A DNA stretch of 64,000 nt from Angiostrongylus vasorum (GCA_018806985.1 JADANN010000032.1:522001-586000), one strand, 5' to 3'. Counted from the first letter of the stretch, positions 1 through 12,078 are shown. Numbers and translations are program-made. The notes: generated from the letters alone by a model not told the origin.

Positions 1-4
1 TTAA

Positions 5-145
5 CAATGTGTTTATCTCAATGGAGATCAAATTACACAAACTACATTATTTGAATTGTATCTTCAAACTTCGTATAAGGTGGATGAAAGTGATTTGAAA
101 GGTGCAATGGTGAATTTCATTGAGAATGCACAACAATCTAATTAG
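5..145 (+). CDS. possible 3'-terminal exon of an unknown gene
   Basis: An open frame runs from the left edge region to TAG at 143-145 and would encode about 46 residues, including the stretches FELYLQTSYKVDESD and AMVNFIENAQ. The mix of charged and aliphatic residues looks like protein, and it would be the last exon of a plus-strand gene that begins outside the window. I see no clear acceptor inside the window, the frame is closed by a stop at 2-4, and I do not recognise the product. It could equally be a chance ORF. Confidence 0.2.
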   Translation, partial: QCVYLNGDQITQTTLFELYLQTSYKVDESDLKGAMVNFIENAQQSN

Positions 146-784
146 TCATCCACAGGTAATCATCGATTCAACAACTAAATCACAACAAACAGAAGACAGT
201 ATGTTTGTAAACCCGGTAACTAATAAACGAATTGAGGTCATGAGAGTCCACATTTTAGTCGGAGTTCGTCAGGATTTCTACAGTAGTAACACTTTAGACA
301 ATAAAGATCGATACTGGAGATCTACGAATAAATGCCGCTAACGATCACCTCGTAAAATGATGTGATTTGAAGTTGATGAAATGTAAGAAAACGACCTATA
401 TAGTTTGTATTTAAATGCGCTACTGAAACAAGCTGGCATCGATACGAATAGGTTGAGAACAGATCAGATGCTTGAAGGCACTAACGTCCACACTTGCGAG
501 ATCGTCCGGAAACACCTAAAAATTGTGTGTTGTCGTTCTGAACAAATAACAATTACGAGAACTAGGTGAGTAAAAGATAAACTGTGAGGAAAAGCTTCCG
601 TTAAAATATGAGTCATAGCTGGTCCATATTTGGCCAGAAACCATTTATCCTTTCAGTTCAAAATAATAGTGTCTCTCCTCGTAGCTAACTTTATTAATTA
701 AAGTATAGATTATTAGAATATGAGAAATATTTCAAAAATCCTTTTCCCATTGAAAATGTTTTGAAAATCCTCTTCTCATAAGAG
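146..784. other. intergenic, nothing recognised
   Basis: AT-rich non-coding sequence. I see no exon with splice sites, no RNA gene and no member of the repeat families found elsewhere in the window. Confidence 0.5.
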
Positions 785-1725
785 TGGCGGATAAAGAGAA
801 ACCTGACCGAGAACCACAACTTTATCTACCTCGAATTGTCGTTTGACAGCAACGAAACATTGCAACCCTATTAACGCTCGTGCACCAAGAATGGACCCGT
901 CTTATGTACAAACACCAGCTGATTACTGTTATTTGTTGTTGGAACTACAGCAAAGAAATACAGCTTTTCCACCGATCCTTTACAATTCCTGTAAGAAAAG
1001 GTGTTCAATAAGGCGGCACTATCTCGCCATAACTATTTATTTTCACATCGCAGTGGATAACGAAGTCGCTCGATTGGGACGAAAAGCATATACCCACTGA
1101 ATGAAAATTCCTATCCGAACTTTGCTTCGGGAATTACGTCGTCGTCTTTTCAAAATGTATCAACGAGGCAGAGACCATGCAATGCGAGGGCAAGAAGTGG
1201 GAAAAAGATTGGACTACGCATGGATAGGACGAAAACACAGTATATGAAGAACCAGTGGTGTGAAGGTGAACCTAGGGAAATGGAAAGTTCTCTGATTATA
1301 CAGACCACCTTATCATACATTGATAGCTAACTACGAATGAGACAGTCACATAATAAGAAGAGCACATAACAAATGGGCGAAAAGAACAGTGGAGTGGAGT
1401 TCAAGAGAACGTAAGCGTCTTCTTGGACATCCACTCAAACGATGGGACCACATGTTCGTGGCTAAAGACAACCATCCGCATTCGCAGATGGAGTCGATTT
1501 CAGAAACTGAGAATGGGTCTTGCGGATGCCACCATGTTCGAAGCAGACCACCATTATGGACGACGATTGTGCGAGTGAGAAACGAATGGGATAGTGACGA
1601 GGGCATCCTCTTTTGGTTTCTAAGCCATCAGTTGTTCAAGTACTCCACACAAAGGAAAATTTTCAGAAGATATCAAAAGACCTACGTCTCTACGAATGTA
1701 TTCTTTCATTGATAAGGTAACAGGA
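785..1725 (+). mobile_element. RTE-type LINE fragment, RT C-terminal half to 3' domain
   Basis: Conceptual translation across several frameshifts gives the reverse-transcriptase C-terminal half and downstream region of an RTE-type LINE. Near 850-1130 I read LFIFTSQWITKSLDWDEKHI and, further on, NEAETM. Around 1225-1300 comes KTQYMKN followed by a segment resembling the post-RT linker, and at 1340-1600 the Arg-rich C-terminal part. The frame breaks repeatedly and the 5' half (endonuclease, RT active site) is missing, so this is a 5'-truncated dead copy. It matches in content the better preserved copies at 30.6-33.6 and 43.6-47.4 kb. Confidence 0.75.
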
Positions 1726-1749
1726 GGCTGATAAAAAATCTTTATTCGC

Positions 1750-1862
1750 ACAACGTCCCGACGTCTTCGTCTCTCTGAGGGCTAATGATCTGAGCCGATA
1801 TCCAAATTCCTTCGCACTCTCTATGTGACGTCTTCGTCTTCCTCAGTGGAGCACGCACTACT
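1750..1862 (-). repeat. two degenerate hammerhead-like motifs
   Basis: On the minus strand two short segments carry stem II GACG/CGTC with an AAGA loop, as in the good copy at 22.9 kb. The flanking core has decayed: GAAAC has become GGGAC in the first and ACAT in the second. They are probably ends of old Penelope-like insertions and unlikely to be catalytic. Confidence 0.4.
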
Positions 1863-1978
1863 CCAATGAATTTTTTTTAATCAACCTCGTGTTAGCTTAT
1901 CAATGAAAGAGCACATGTTGATCAGTGTTACCAAGGCTAGAGGTAAACCAGTTTTTTGAAATATTGTTATGCTCTCTG

Positions 1979-2285
1979 TAAGACAATAAAAGGATAAAAG
2001 GAAAAAAGCTCTCGGCGTTGATCAATCGCTGAGGGATGCGCCATGCATCCGACTTCATTTAGCATCGTTTGGAGGTGACTTAATGCAAATCGGGCCTTTA
2101 CAATGACTCGCAGTGGCCTACCGATGTATCGAGCCAGTGTTGCTATCCTCACAGACAAGTCTAGTACCATATTGCCGGTCCCAGAGGGATGGAAGGCTTG
2201 GTGGGCCATTGGCGCTGGGATGAATTCCACGTGTGCATTGCGGCGCTCCTCCGCCCACTGTGCCCCATGTTCCCTTGTGAGGCAA
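1979..2285 (-). repeat. tRNA-derived SINE, family A
   Basis: Member of a roughly 290-bp family seen eight or nine times here. Read on the minus strand the 5' head resembles a tRNA: an A-box-like GGCACAGTGGGCGG and a B-box-like GGAATTCATCCC about 40 bases later. The body contains the shared segment GTCATTGTAAAGGC and the 3' end is the reverse of AAAAGGATAAAAGG. Both box regions are diverged in this copy. The ORFs that cross it are shadows. Confidence 0.65.
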
Positions 2286-2559
2286 TAACGTTCACAAAAT
2301 ATACCATGTTTGGAAAACCAGGTTGAATGCTAAAGTAGTTTAAGAAGACAAATCAGTGTTAAGAAGCAGCAAGTGATCAGTCTTATTAATGTTTGAGCGC
2401 TATAGAACTGTTCTTTCCACGTTGTGCTATAATGTCTTCTCTCGAACACTAACTTAAGGAAATTATTCCCTGCAGCGATTCACTTGTAAAGGCGTTTAAC
2501 AATAATATTATTTTTGATTCGTTAAATATGTTACACCTCCACATTGTTTATTCCTGATG

Positions 2560-2862
2560 TGTCTCCTTTTCATAACACAGTAAGGATAAGGAACAATGTC
2601 CCACGTTAATCAATCCTTCAGAGCTGTGCCATGCTCCGCTAAATGTGAGGAATGTGATAGAGGTGATAGAATGGATATTTGGCTGCGGATCGTACAGATA
2701 TGCCAACTCGGGTTTGCTTTCTTCTCTCAGTCGGTATGGTACCAATTTATCAACTTCAGAAGAATGGAAGGCTCGGTTTCCACGGTGCAGAATCGAACCA
2801 AAGACCACTTGAGTATTGCAGAGACGCCTAGCCGCTGTGCACACGTTCCTAGGTAGTGTCGG
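2560..2862 (-). repeat. tRNA-derived SINE, family A (degenerate)
   Basis: Minus-strand head with GTGCACAGCGGCTAGGCG (A-box-like) and GGTTCGATTCTGC (B-box-like, close to the consensus GGTTCGANTCC). The body aligns only loosely with the other family A copies, sharing the GGTACCAATTT segment and the GGAAGGCT neighbourhood. Confidence 0.55.
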
Positions 2863-3631
2863 TGAGTATCGAAGTCTGCCGTAATACAATACAATGCATA
2901 TAGAATTTGAAAAGATTGAGATTATGGGAACATCTTCCCTCTGAGCGACATCATCTCATCGATTCGACATTTAGTGTGACAAGCGCACAGTTCATTTTCT
3001 CACAGCTGATTTCGACCTGAGAAAGTAGATCCACCAAAAGAGAAACCGTGGTGTTATTGATTACTGTGTGCTGGTAGTAAGACTGGGAAATATGAAGCAA
3101 CGAGATGGACGATGATAGGTTAAAAGATCGACGAATAAGAGGAGTTCTAAACATTGGCTGATCTTACAGGAAACATGTCCAGATGTGTTTGATTCATCAA
3201 CACGTGTCAATTAATACGAACTTGGCTCTTACAATGATTTGAGATTTACAGTCAATGTACAGATTAATGCTAAATCCTTCGCAGAGTCTGCCATCAATTA
3301 GTCCACCCTGTTCCATTTTGGATGGTAAATGTAATGGGTGCAATAGCCAGATCAATGGTCGCGTCCACGCGATTAGCGCCTCATAGATTATCGGACTAAT
3401 TAAAATTTGATTACATTGAGAAAAATTTGGCCCAAAAACAAACGAATTTGAACTGAGCTTCCTATCCCGTCCTCGAGTATTCAGTAAGTAATCGCAGCAG
3501 TCACCGCTGCAACAGGAATCGCTGCCTTTCTGGAACAATTGTGTTGTAGGGAAGCAAACCGTTCCGATTCACAACGGCCAGTGACAGTTTGGCTTCGTTG
3601 AAGATCTGGTAATGTCACAGCTATTACGAGA
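2863..3631. other. intergenic, nothing recognised
   Basis: No exon, RNA gene or repeat-family member that I can support. Short ORFs on both strands lack splice signals and protein-like composition. Confidence 0.45.
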
Positions 3632-4010
3632 TATCCTCCTAACGGTTTATCGCCTCATCGTGGCTGGGAGGTGTTCTTGGGCGTTGGGCTGTACAGCGGG
3701 GGATTCACCCCCTGCCAGGGTCTCCTAAGCTGAGAAGGAGTCCGGCGTTTCCATTAAGAAACCTAGCTAAGAGTAAACCAATACTAAGATCCACCACCGT
3801 CTTGGCATCAAAGTCGCATGGTGGCAAATCTCCCTCTAGTCCACAAGGGTTGCGACTGCCTGTGGTGGTGAAGACTTTGGCCAGGCTGAGCTCGGGATTC
3901 CAGGGAACCATAATGGCTTAGCCAGCGAATCTCCGAAAAATGGAGGTTATGCTGGGGCCCGCACAACCGGTGAGGACGGGCCATTCAAGTGCCAATTATC
4001 AAGTATTACA
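3632..4010 (+). repeat. short interspersed element, family C (LINE-tailed)
   Basis: Non-coding element of about 370 bp seen six times. In its sense direction it starts near CTAACGGTTTATCGCC, contains TGGTGGCAAATCTCCCTC, and ends with GCCCGCACAACCGGTGAGG, GACGGGCCATTCAAG. That tail is nearly the same as the 3' end of the RTE LINEs here (see 13440-14090), which suggests it is mobilised by LINE machinery. The minus ORF of 68 codons across it is not a gene. Confidence 0.7.
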
Positions 4011-5529
4011 AGATATCGAGGAAAACCTTGACCACCATCCAATGTGCCAATGAGTAGAGAAGGCAAAAATTATTGAACCCGCAAAAAAAATTGGATAATC
4101 GGCGACAGGAAACCAATCGAATGCATGAAATGCTGAGATCAGCGCAGTGGATGTTTAAAAGACCATTTTATGGAAATGTCTATAACACTGAATAAACCAT
4201 GAATCACTACAGTACGCGTTAGTATGGGAAAGGCTTATAGTTTGAAGTCCTCACTAATACCGCAATTCCAGCTGGGTTTCATTTCAGTAAACGGAATTTG
4301 GATCAAGGCGTACCATAACCCACTTTTTATGCCTAATCAAGGGTATCCATGCATGTCCACAACAGAAATCGATCCAAAATTTGGCGATTTCATTGCCATC
4401 ACTGTCTACGTTCGAACGCTCTAACAATATCCTCGGTGCTAACGTCTTGGAAACTAACTATTAGTGTGGTACAATTATTTAGTCTTAGTACGCTCAACTT
4501 ATAAACTGCTATCACATTATGTCTGATGTTTGCTTCTCGACAACTGAAGAGAATTTCTTGATTGCCAGAGCATTTGAGGGGTTGTGAATTTCACGGATTC
4601 ATAGGACAGACTTTTCTCTAAAGCCTTCGTGTAGTATTCTTGCAATTTTAAACATAATCTAAATTAGAATCCTCAAACAAGAAAATTGAGGGTGAGGTCT
4701 AAAATTTTCGGACTTCTAACGTAAGTTTGACAGACACCCGATACATTGGTGAACAACATCGCGTCATGCTGGACGCCATGCCGCTTGTCCAACAGCATTT
4801 GTGTTCCGGATAGCTGCTTTGACGAATGAAACGAAGAAACGACACTTTACGAGCTTCGAAAAATCGGACGTTCATCTTGGAGAAACAAGATCACTTTTTG
4901 CTTATAGGCAGAGACCAGCAGATTTTAGTGAGTCAATTAAATGAAGTCCAACATGAGCTATTATTTTTTGAATCAATGCATTGTATACAGCGCATAGAGG
5001 CTGCCATGTGTTGAACTCATTTTTTTACTCTTATATTTTGGGTAGAATTCTAACGTGTGATATTCACACATGCAACTAAATTGATATTTACGCAATACTA
5101 CTAGGCTGCATGGAAAAAAAGAGTGCAACAAATGTCAAGGATAAGATAAGTTTTATCTCTGTCGGCACTCCACTGATATTCCCATAGATTCTATTCGGAA
5201 CACAAATCTAAAGAAAAAAAGACCTTCCAATGTCCTTTCTTCATTTACTTTGGCTGGCAAAAAAAAGTTGGTAAAACAGTTTCTTCGGCTAACGTTTCGA
5301 CACCTTCGACTTCTTAAGAGCTGAATTGATTCGAGTCGGGATTTCGCGAAAGAGCAGAAATTTTGGCCGAAAAAATTTTTACCAGGCTCACTAAATATCA
5401 CCAATGAAAACGACACATTCTTTACACCGGGATTAATTTTTTAACCCTTTCCGCTCGGCTACCGTACTTCATGACTGACCCAACGAACCACGAGCAATTT
5501 TCCTCGATTGCGGACATTGTGATTTTTTG
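4011..5529. other. intergenic with an orphan ORF and a decayed ribozyme motif
   Basis: Contains AATGCATGAAATGCTGAG at 4120-4137, a piece of SINE family D. A plus ORF at 4224-4424 has protein-like composition but no recognised product (see findings). Near 5288-5325 there is a decayed hammerhead-like motif on the minus strand (GTCGAAACGTTAGCC intact, CTGANGA changed to CTTAAGA). The rest shows nothing I can name. Confidence 0.4.
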
Positions 5530-5770
5530 ACAACAGAAAATATTTTCTTTATAAATAGAGGAACTTTAAACATGAAAGGACTATAGAAAAGAACTCGCTC
5601 TATCGTTTTATAAGTGTGAATGCGGTGTATGCTACTATTTACTATGTACTGCTATGGCCCATCATGCAAATACATTTCTGTCTGCATTTAGAAGTATTTT
5701 CCAGCATATGTCGAGTGTAGTTCGTTATTTTTTATACCCACATAATCCATAGAATAAACATGATTCATCA
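5530..5770 (+). repeat. dispersed repeat family E
   Basis: Copy of a diverged repeat of about 250-300 bp found four times (also 15365-15550, 34915-35160, 39600-39850). Shared landmarks in order: CTCTATCGTT or similar, a segment around GAATGCGGTGTATGCTACTA, a CATCATG segment, and GTCGAGT following a GCATATG or GCTTATG. No coding potential; class unknown, perhaps an old DNA-transposon derivative. Confidence 0.5.
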
Positions 5771-6079
5771 TAGGGATTAAAATGAAGTAGCGAGGCGGAA
5801 CAGGTTAAGTAGATTTCACTTAGCCCATTTGTTCATTTTTGGTGAAAAATTGATATATGCAAAGAAGTAAATAAGATAGCAATATCGAAATGACCAATAA
5901 ACGTTCTTTGGGAAACAAGGGAAAAAGAGGGAAGAGACTTAACGAACTCTAGGAACCGCAGAGCTATCTGTCGTCTACATGGCCGCAAAAAAGGGAAAAT
6001 TCATATTACTGCAGAAGGAAAACTAAACTAAATTACTAGTGAGAGCGTATTTCTAAACAAGATCTCAAATGAATTGTAC

Positions 6080-8003
6080 CTCATTGCAGTATCCCTTGGG
6101 AAGATGACGAGTACGCTTATAATCAACGTATCCGTGCAAATTCCGCTCTGGATTGATCGGCTGTGTCGGGTCGACCTTCTCATCTGGGGCTTCATCGAGT
6201 TGTTGCTCAAGTTCCATCACTTGTGACACATAATCAACGAGAATCTGAAACGTTCTACCTGTTACCGTAACGGTAGCTTAGTTTCATTCAGATGTGACCG
6301 ATTCTTGCAGTGATCACTAGGACAGCCCAGAGATGCATCAACTGAACGGCAATGACGAATTTTTTTTTTTGCACCGTAACTGGTATCGCTTCTTTCTCAT
6401 GCACAACAAGAAGAAAAACCGGTTATCGGATACAAAAATGGTACCACTCCGTGCCATTCGCGCAGCTACTAATCATATGAGATGTCTATCGAAGAACAAT
6501 GTTTTCGTCGGAAAATAGCCGTCCACTCAAAAACAGCCTTATGCGAGGATTGGAGTTTGAGACAGAACAGGAATGTCTCAGGATTCTCATTGGAAAAATC
6601 TGTTAAGGAACGAATTGAGTGACAAAGAAGAAAGCTCTAATGCATGAGCCAAATAGAGATCTTTGCAAAGATGTGTAACTAGTGATTAAAATTTAAAGAT
6701 TTTAAATTATTTAAGAAGACATAGGGAGCGACGCAATGAGGTACAATTCACTTGAGATCTTATTTGAACAACTGAAGCTGTTGACAGATTAGCGATGAAC
6801 GATACTTCTATGAACTAGTGTTCTTAACAACAAATCGTTGTTCTATGGGAAACTGAAAGAGTAGTTTTTAAAATAACCGAGAAGGATCGGACCATAGTAG
6901 GCTAAGCAAATTAAGATTCTAAGTACTGTAATTTCAATCTAGCGAATCAAAGTTGCATTCGTGTGAACAAGGTGGCAAATGGTATTGTTTCTTGGGGAAC
7001 GACCAAAAATTCCAGCAAGGTAGATCGATTGCTATAGCAATCATTGTTTCTATGGAAAAGATGGAAAGGAGGGAGTAAGACCGCTAATAGGAACCTTAGG
7101 ATAGTTAGTGTAATAAAAATAACAATAATGTCAAGGAAGACAGCATAACAGAGAATAAGGTCTCCAGGAAAATGTTTCTTCTTTACCCTGAAGGGATTTC
7201 TTTCCGAGCTAATAACAGGCACGAATCGACGTAGTCTCTCGAAAATCTCAATGTCTCTCGCCGATCGAATTGCTGGATGTGGAGAGTCAGGAAGTGAGCT
7301 GAAATCTTCCGAGATCAGAGCTTAAACTATTCAACACCATATCTAACCCTTGCTAATATGTAAGGAGCAGGATGTACTCTTAGGAAACATTATTAATTAG
7401 TTGCAAAAAATACGCAGTATTTGTGAAATGCTGTTATTGCTGTTCGATTTTTTAATCGGTTTATTTAGATTTCCTCATTTGAGTTCATAATTTTCGACAT
7501 AACTATAATGTGTTTATCAAATTCCATCCATAACTCTCCAACCTAACCGAACATGGACTAGCTTCAGAGCTTTCCGATGAACAGGTCGACTCAGTGCTGT
7601 GACATCGGTTACGGTAGGGATGATGGCGGGTACATGGCTACAAAAGAACTCTATGACATTTCTATCCTTATTCTACTCTGCAATGAGAAAACAATCAAGA
7701 TGTAATATCACACAATAATATTAGTGGCTAAAAGATAATTTCCTATAAGTTAATGGAATTTCGTAGGACTTAATAAATCGAATAGGACAAAAAACATAGG
7801 AAGCATAAGGATACTCAGGTTACGAACTTAAGGTCTCGACAGTTAAGCATTTTTTGACTGGCACACGGTTAACATAATGTGTAAACCACAAAAAATGCCA
7901 GGAAAAATCGGGAAATTGTGGAAAAACTTACCTTGTCCCAGTCGAGAATGAGCCTCGTACGCTCTCTCAGAACAGATTCTGGTGATCTTCTAATATTCTT
8001 CAT
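6080..8003 (-). CDS. unrecognised four-exon gene
   Basis: Four minus-strand exons join in frame: 8003-7932 (ATG, 24 codons, donor AAG|gtaag), 7672-7548, 7298-7187 and 6244-6080. Phases match at each junction (0, 2, 0). The product begins MKNIRRSPESVLRERTRL and includes LDWDKNKDRNVIEFFCSHVP, RSARDIEIFERLRRFVPVI and PTQPINPERNLHGYVDYKR. It is rich in charged residues, with no signal peptide or membrane segment. After exon 4 either the donor GAG|gtac is used and more exons follow, or reading continues four codons to TGA, giving about 162 residues. Exon 2 uses an unusual acceptor directly after an in-frame TAG. I do not recognise the family. Consistent phasing over four exons makes a real gene likely; the 3' end is open. 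Confidence 0.55.
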
Positions 8004-8414
8004 AAACTGTTAGCTTTGAGAATCTGGCGCACCGATTCTGCCTTAGCAATCTATCGTTAGCAATTCAGGCAGCTCTGATGGCGCTGTTCGGGGTGACAGA
8101 TATTTCGCGCTGTACCAGGAAGCGTCGACCACCTCTCAGCCGCCCTCCTGTCGATCACCTCCACATGCATTCCGGTGCCTCGTCGCCATTCAGTCTGAAC
8201 ACTCCTACCGTACGCTGTACCTCTGTGTAGCACAGTGGTTCTTTCGCTATGCTACTTCGGTTTGGCGGTTATGTCATTCACTCTCCCAAGGCCAAATCTA
8301 CAACTCGAAAAACTCTTGTCGCTTAGCGGAGGAAAGCGGCTCAATTTCAAGAATGCAACCAGTTAAACAAGAAATGATGGGGAAAAGATGACTGCTGTCG
8401 GACTGACGTCCCTA

Positions 8415-8650
8415 CCAATAATGATGCTGAGATATTTGCAAAACTCCGGCCCGCAGGTGTCTGCGGTGGGGAACGAACAGGCTATTTCCCTTCCCGAAGG
8501 CTAACGCGAGCACTACACGAATCCTTCGTTTCGCATGTCTGTCAACTTGTTTTCTATTTACCTGTGCCATCAGCAATCACCCGTCCAACGGGATTGAACT
8601 TTGGAGAACAAATCGGCATTGAACCCAGTTAAGCTGAGGCAATAATTGAA
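8415..8650 (-). repeat. tRNA-derived SINE, family B
   Basis: Family B copy, about 240 bp. In plus orientation it reads GATATTTGCAAAACTCCGG, CCGCAGGTGTCTGCGG, then CAATCACCCGTCCAACGGG and ends TTGAACCCAGTTAAGC. In the opposite sense the head has a B-box-like GTTCGTTCC in most copies. The next 150 bp hold a second, partial copy at about 8725-8800. Confidence 0.65.
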
Positions 8651-8800
8651 ATCACAATATTAACTTTTTATTTGCGGCCTACTGCAATTTTTCACGACAG
8701 GATATGTGAAGAACAACCATAACGATGATAAGATATTTGCAAAACTCCGGACCGCAGGTGTCTGCGGTGGTGAACGAACGCGATATTATTGTATTTCACA

Positions 8801-9610
8801 TACCCTGCCGTGAAAAATTGTGATGGGCAGCAAATAAAAAGTTAACAGTATCCCTACCAGTGTCTGCATGGTTTAGTGGTGCTGGCCTCCAAGATCACAT
8901 CAAGGTTTGAAGATGATGAAAAGTGGTCTGAGATGAAAATTGTATCATTTCTTGGCGTATCAAATAGATGGATAAAAAAACAATTTTTAACCATGTTTTC
9001 TTCGGAAGAGTGGGTATTACTCAATTGTTAGAGCTGCCTTGAACACACGTATGGTTCGTCCCCACTAGAGGCCAGTTCTCCGTTATTGGCGAGTAGGTAC
9101 CAAAGCTATCTGAGAAAGGCTCTCGACAATCCAGAAAGGCAGTGACTACCTATGAAGAGGACCCGGAAAAGTTTTAGGAGAGCTATCCTTGGAGCCGAAG
9201 TAGAATCACCCGCGACCAGCAGTCAATGACATTCATTCAGAAGACAAAATCTTTAAGTTGTATCCCTATCCAAATACAAATTCAAGCTATTCATTGATGA
9301 TGGTTGCAAGACAACGAGCAAAACGAAGTGCTAGAATGTACACAACATACAGAGGGTCGTGAAAAATAATTAGTCTTTAGAAGACTTCATTTCCATTTAT
9401 AATACATCTCTTACATTATCGTAGGAATACGGACTCGGATCCTGTTGATTTGTATCACTAGAGTATTTCAACGTTTGCAAATTTATTCTCTAGCCCTTGG
9501 ACGACAATAATGGTTTTGTTTCCAAAAAATTCTCACTATCTATCATATCTTTACTTCGTATTGATGCTTTTATAGTTTATTATTATCATTATCATTACTA
9601 CTATTATTTC
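8801..9610. other. intergenic, nothing recognised
   Basis: No exon, RNA gene or clear repeat. Around 8870-8920 there is a short GGTTTAGTGGTGCTGGCC segment that resembles a tRNA A-box region, but no B box follows at the expected distance. Confidence 0.4.
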
Positions 9611-9868
9611 TACAATGCTGAGATATTTGCAAAACTCCGGACCGCAGGTGTCTGCGGTGAGGAGCGAACGCTCTATTATCCTTTCTGGGGAGTAACGCGT
9701 TCACCACCACACCATGCTGGTCTTTCGTTTCGCCTATCTCTCAGCTAATTCTATCGATCACTGCCATCAGCAGTCACCCGTCAACGGGATTGATCTAGGG
9801 AGTTCAAATCGGCATTGAACCCAGTTAAGCTGAGGCTATAGTTATAATCACAGTCTTAACCTTTTAGT
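9611..9868 (-). repeat. tRNA-derived SINE, family B
   Basis: Well preserved family B copy: CGGACCGCAGGTGTCTGCGG, GTAACGCGTTCACCACCAC, TGCCATCAGCAGTCACCCG and AACCCAGTTAAGCTGAGGC in order. The 83-codon plus ORF that enters it is a repeat artefact. Confidence 0.7.
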
Positions 9869-9901
9869 ATTATTACTATTGTTATTATTACTATTGTTAC
9901 T

Positions 9902-10190
9902 AGGGGCGCGTGCGGCGCAGTGGTCGAAGGCGTCCTGCAACACACGTGGAATCGATCCCCGCACCTATCGCCCACCAATTCTTCCATCTCTCCGGGGTCG
10001 AGAAATTGGTACCAGACTTGCCTGAGATGATGGCAGCACTAGCTCGATACATGGGTAGGCCACCGCGAGTCATTGTAAAGGCTAGATATGCATTTAATCA
10101 CTTCTAACGATGCTTAATGAAGTAGAATGCACGGTGCATCCCTCAGGCATTGATTAACGCCGAGAGTTTTATCCTTTCATTTTTTATCCT
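9902..10190 (+). repeat. tRNA-derived SINE, family A
   Basis: The one family A copy in plus sense, so its tRNA-like head reads directly: GGGGCGCGTGCGGCGCAGTG (A-box-like) and GGAATCGATCCCCGC (B-box-like). The body includes TTGGTACCAGACTTGCCTG and the 3' end is GAGTTTTATCCTTT. This head is the clearest evidence that family A derives from a tRNA gene and would be transcribed by RNA polymerase III. Confidence 0.75.
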
Positions 10191-10934
10191 TTGTGTTAAT
10201 TCATTTGCAGCACAGTTCAATCACGTCCATAAATTTATCAAATCTTCGTCGAAACCAAGATCTCCATCTTACTGAAGTCACATGTGTGAACGCGAACTTG
10301 TTAGCCGGGTAGTCAATTGCCTAACGCCTGTCTAGTTCTCTTCAAATTCTCCACTCATTTCGTCCGATAACTATGATCCATCGAAGCGAGTGCAAGGAAT
10401 AGAGTAATCAGTGGTTTCGCAAGCTGGAGAGGTTAGCTGCAGGCATATCATGCAGTATTCTCCCGATCCGACTTTCTGTTATCTTTCATCTGCGTTCTTC
10501 AATAAGTAAGTGTGATCTTCTTGAATAGATTTGAGACCAATAACAAAATTTACTCAGTGATGTCCGACGTTTCGGTGGGTTCGCCTTCTTAAGAGCATGC
10601 TAAAGTCACATGCACTCGCAATCTGCTCCGTCAAACACTTTCATAATTTCAAAAGAAAAAGCTGAATACAGAATTTCTTTCGCATAGTAAACAGATTCTT
10701 TTTAAACCCTCAACGTTTTTTTTCCACTGAGAAATTAACATGAGGTACGTAATATACCTACTACCTAATTGTTCTTCTCACCATGTCGCTACTGTTCTTT
10801 TCATTTACACATAGGTTTTAAACCCCCCAACTTTGTGGTCCACGCTCAGCATCCGCAAAATTCGACGCAGCAGCATCCAAGACGAGCGCAAATATTCTGT
10901 ACCTATTTTAGTTTCCACTAGGTATAACTAATAC
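10191..10934. other. intergenic with a decayed hammerhead-like motif
   Basis: At about 10570-10605 the minus strand has GCTCTTAAGAAGGCG followed by CACCGAAACGTCGGAC. This keeps the GAAAC and GTC parts of a hammerhead core but has CTTAAGA where CTGANGA is needed. Nothing else recognised. Confidence 0.4.
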
Positions 10935-11222
10935 GGATGAAGGGTAAAACTTCTGGAGTTGATCAATCCCTGAACGATGGGTCCTCCATTTATCTCCATC
11001 AAGCATCTTAAAGGCGGTTGAATACATATCTGGCCTATAGAATGATCTACGGTGGCCTACCGATGTGTGAAGTCAGTGTCCCTCCTTTCCAGACAGCTCT
11101 GGGATCGATTTGCCGAGTTTGTAGGTATTGAAAGCGTGATTAGCGTGGGTGTAAAACCGAACCAGCGATTGACCTGGTTGGCACTGTAGGGCACCTCTAA
11201 CTACTGCGCTAGACCCTGTATA
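10935..11222 (-). repeat. tRNA-derived SINE, family A
   Basis: Minus-strand head: TCTAGCGCAGTAGTTAGAGG (A box) and CTGGTTCGGTTTTAC (B box), followed by the family body with the CCTACCGATGTGTGAAG segment in plus orientation. Confidence 0.65.
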
Positions 11223-12078
11223 GTTGACAGATTCTGGAATATGATTCTATGGACACAGATGAAATAAAAAAAAATGCACACATACGTATTCGTTAAATCG
11301 ATGTTTTTAGTGCAGGTCTTCTAGTAGGACTACAAATTGCACCGGAAATTAAAAAACGTAATAAAAGAAACTAAATCGAAGACTCTGTCCACGATTTGTC
11401 ATGGACCAATAAAATGAGCGCATGATGAAAGAATGTGTCCGGCCAGAATTAGTTACGAATTGTTAGGATGGACGGGATTTAGTGGACTCGATATATGAAC
11501 TCGCAAACACTTCGTCATTGGATTGAAAATAGCTCTTGACCACTGTATCCGTATAGGATCAATAATTTAATACCGCACGATTCTTAAAGGGATGCAACCA
11601 CAAGCTTTCTATCCCAAGGTCTTCAGGTACCCACTTAAACCAACTACAACAAAATCACTCTCTTGACGGATTCACAAGTGGAGAAGTTGTTGGCTTGCAC
11701 CTCGATAGGATTTGCGAACGATGTGAACATTTACTCATCACGTGTATTAACACAGCGTACTTTATCATGGATACTTTGACATACAATTGAAGGGAATCAT
11801 AGATGATGCGGATGCAAAAAAAAGTCGTAACAACTGAAACGACGTCAAACGGGTTGGTTTGGAATACAACTGAATTTCAGGAGACACCTAGTATCCAAAA
11901 AAAAAGCGTAAACAATAACTACTTAGAACTAACTTCAAAACAATGAGCACTATTGCAGCCTAGCCGCAGCTAGCAGCAAGTTCGATTTTATGGCTGAAAA
12001 ACATCAGATCATTTCATCAACCGCTTAAAGTGCTGGAATTTTGACGCGGTATGTTAAGCATTATGCCCTAATTCTCAA
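11223..12078. other. intergenic, nothing recognised
   Basis: Downstream of the CMC2 stop codon. No exon, RNA gene or named repeat; I could not place a poly(A) signal for CMC2 with confidence. Confidence 0.4.
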
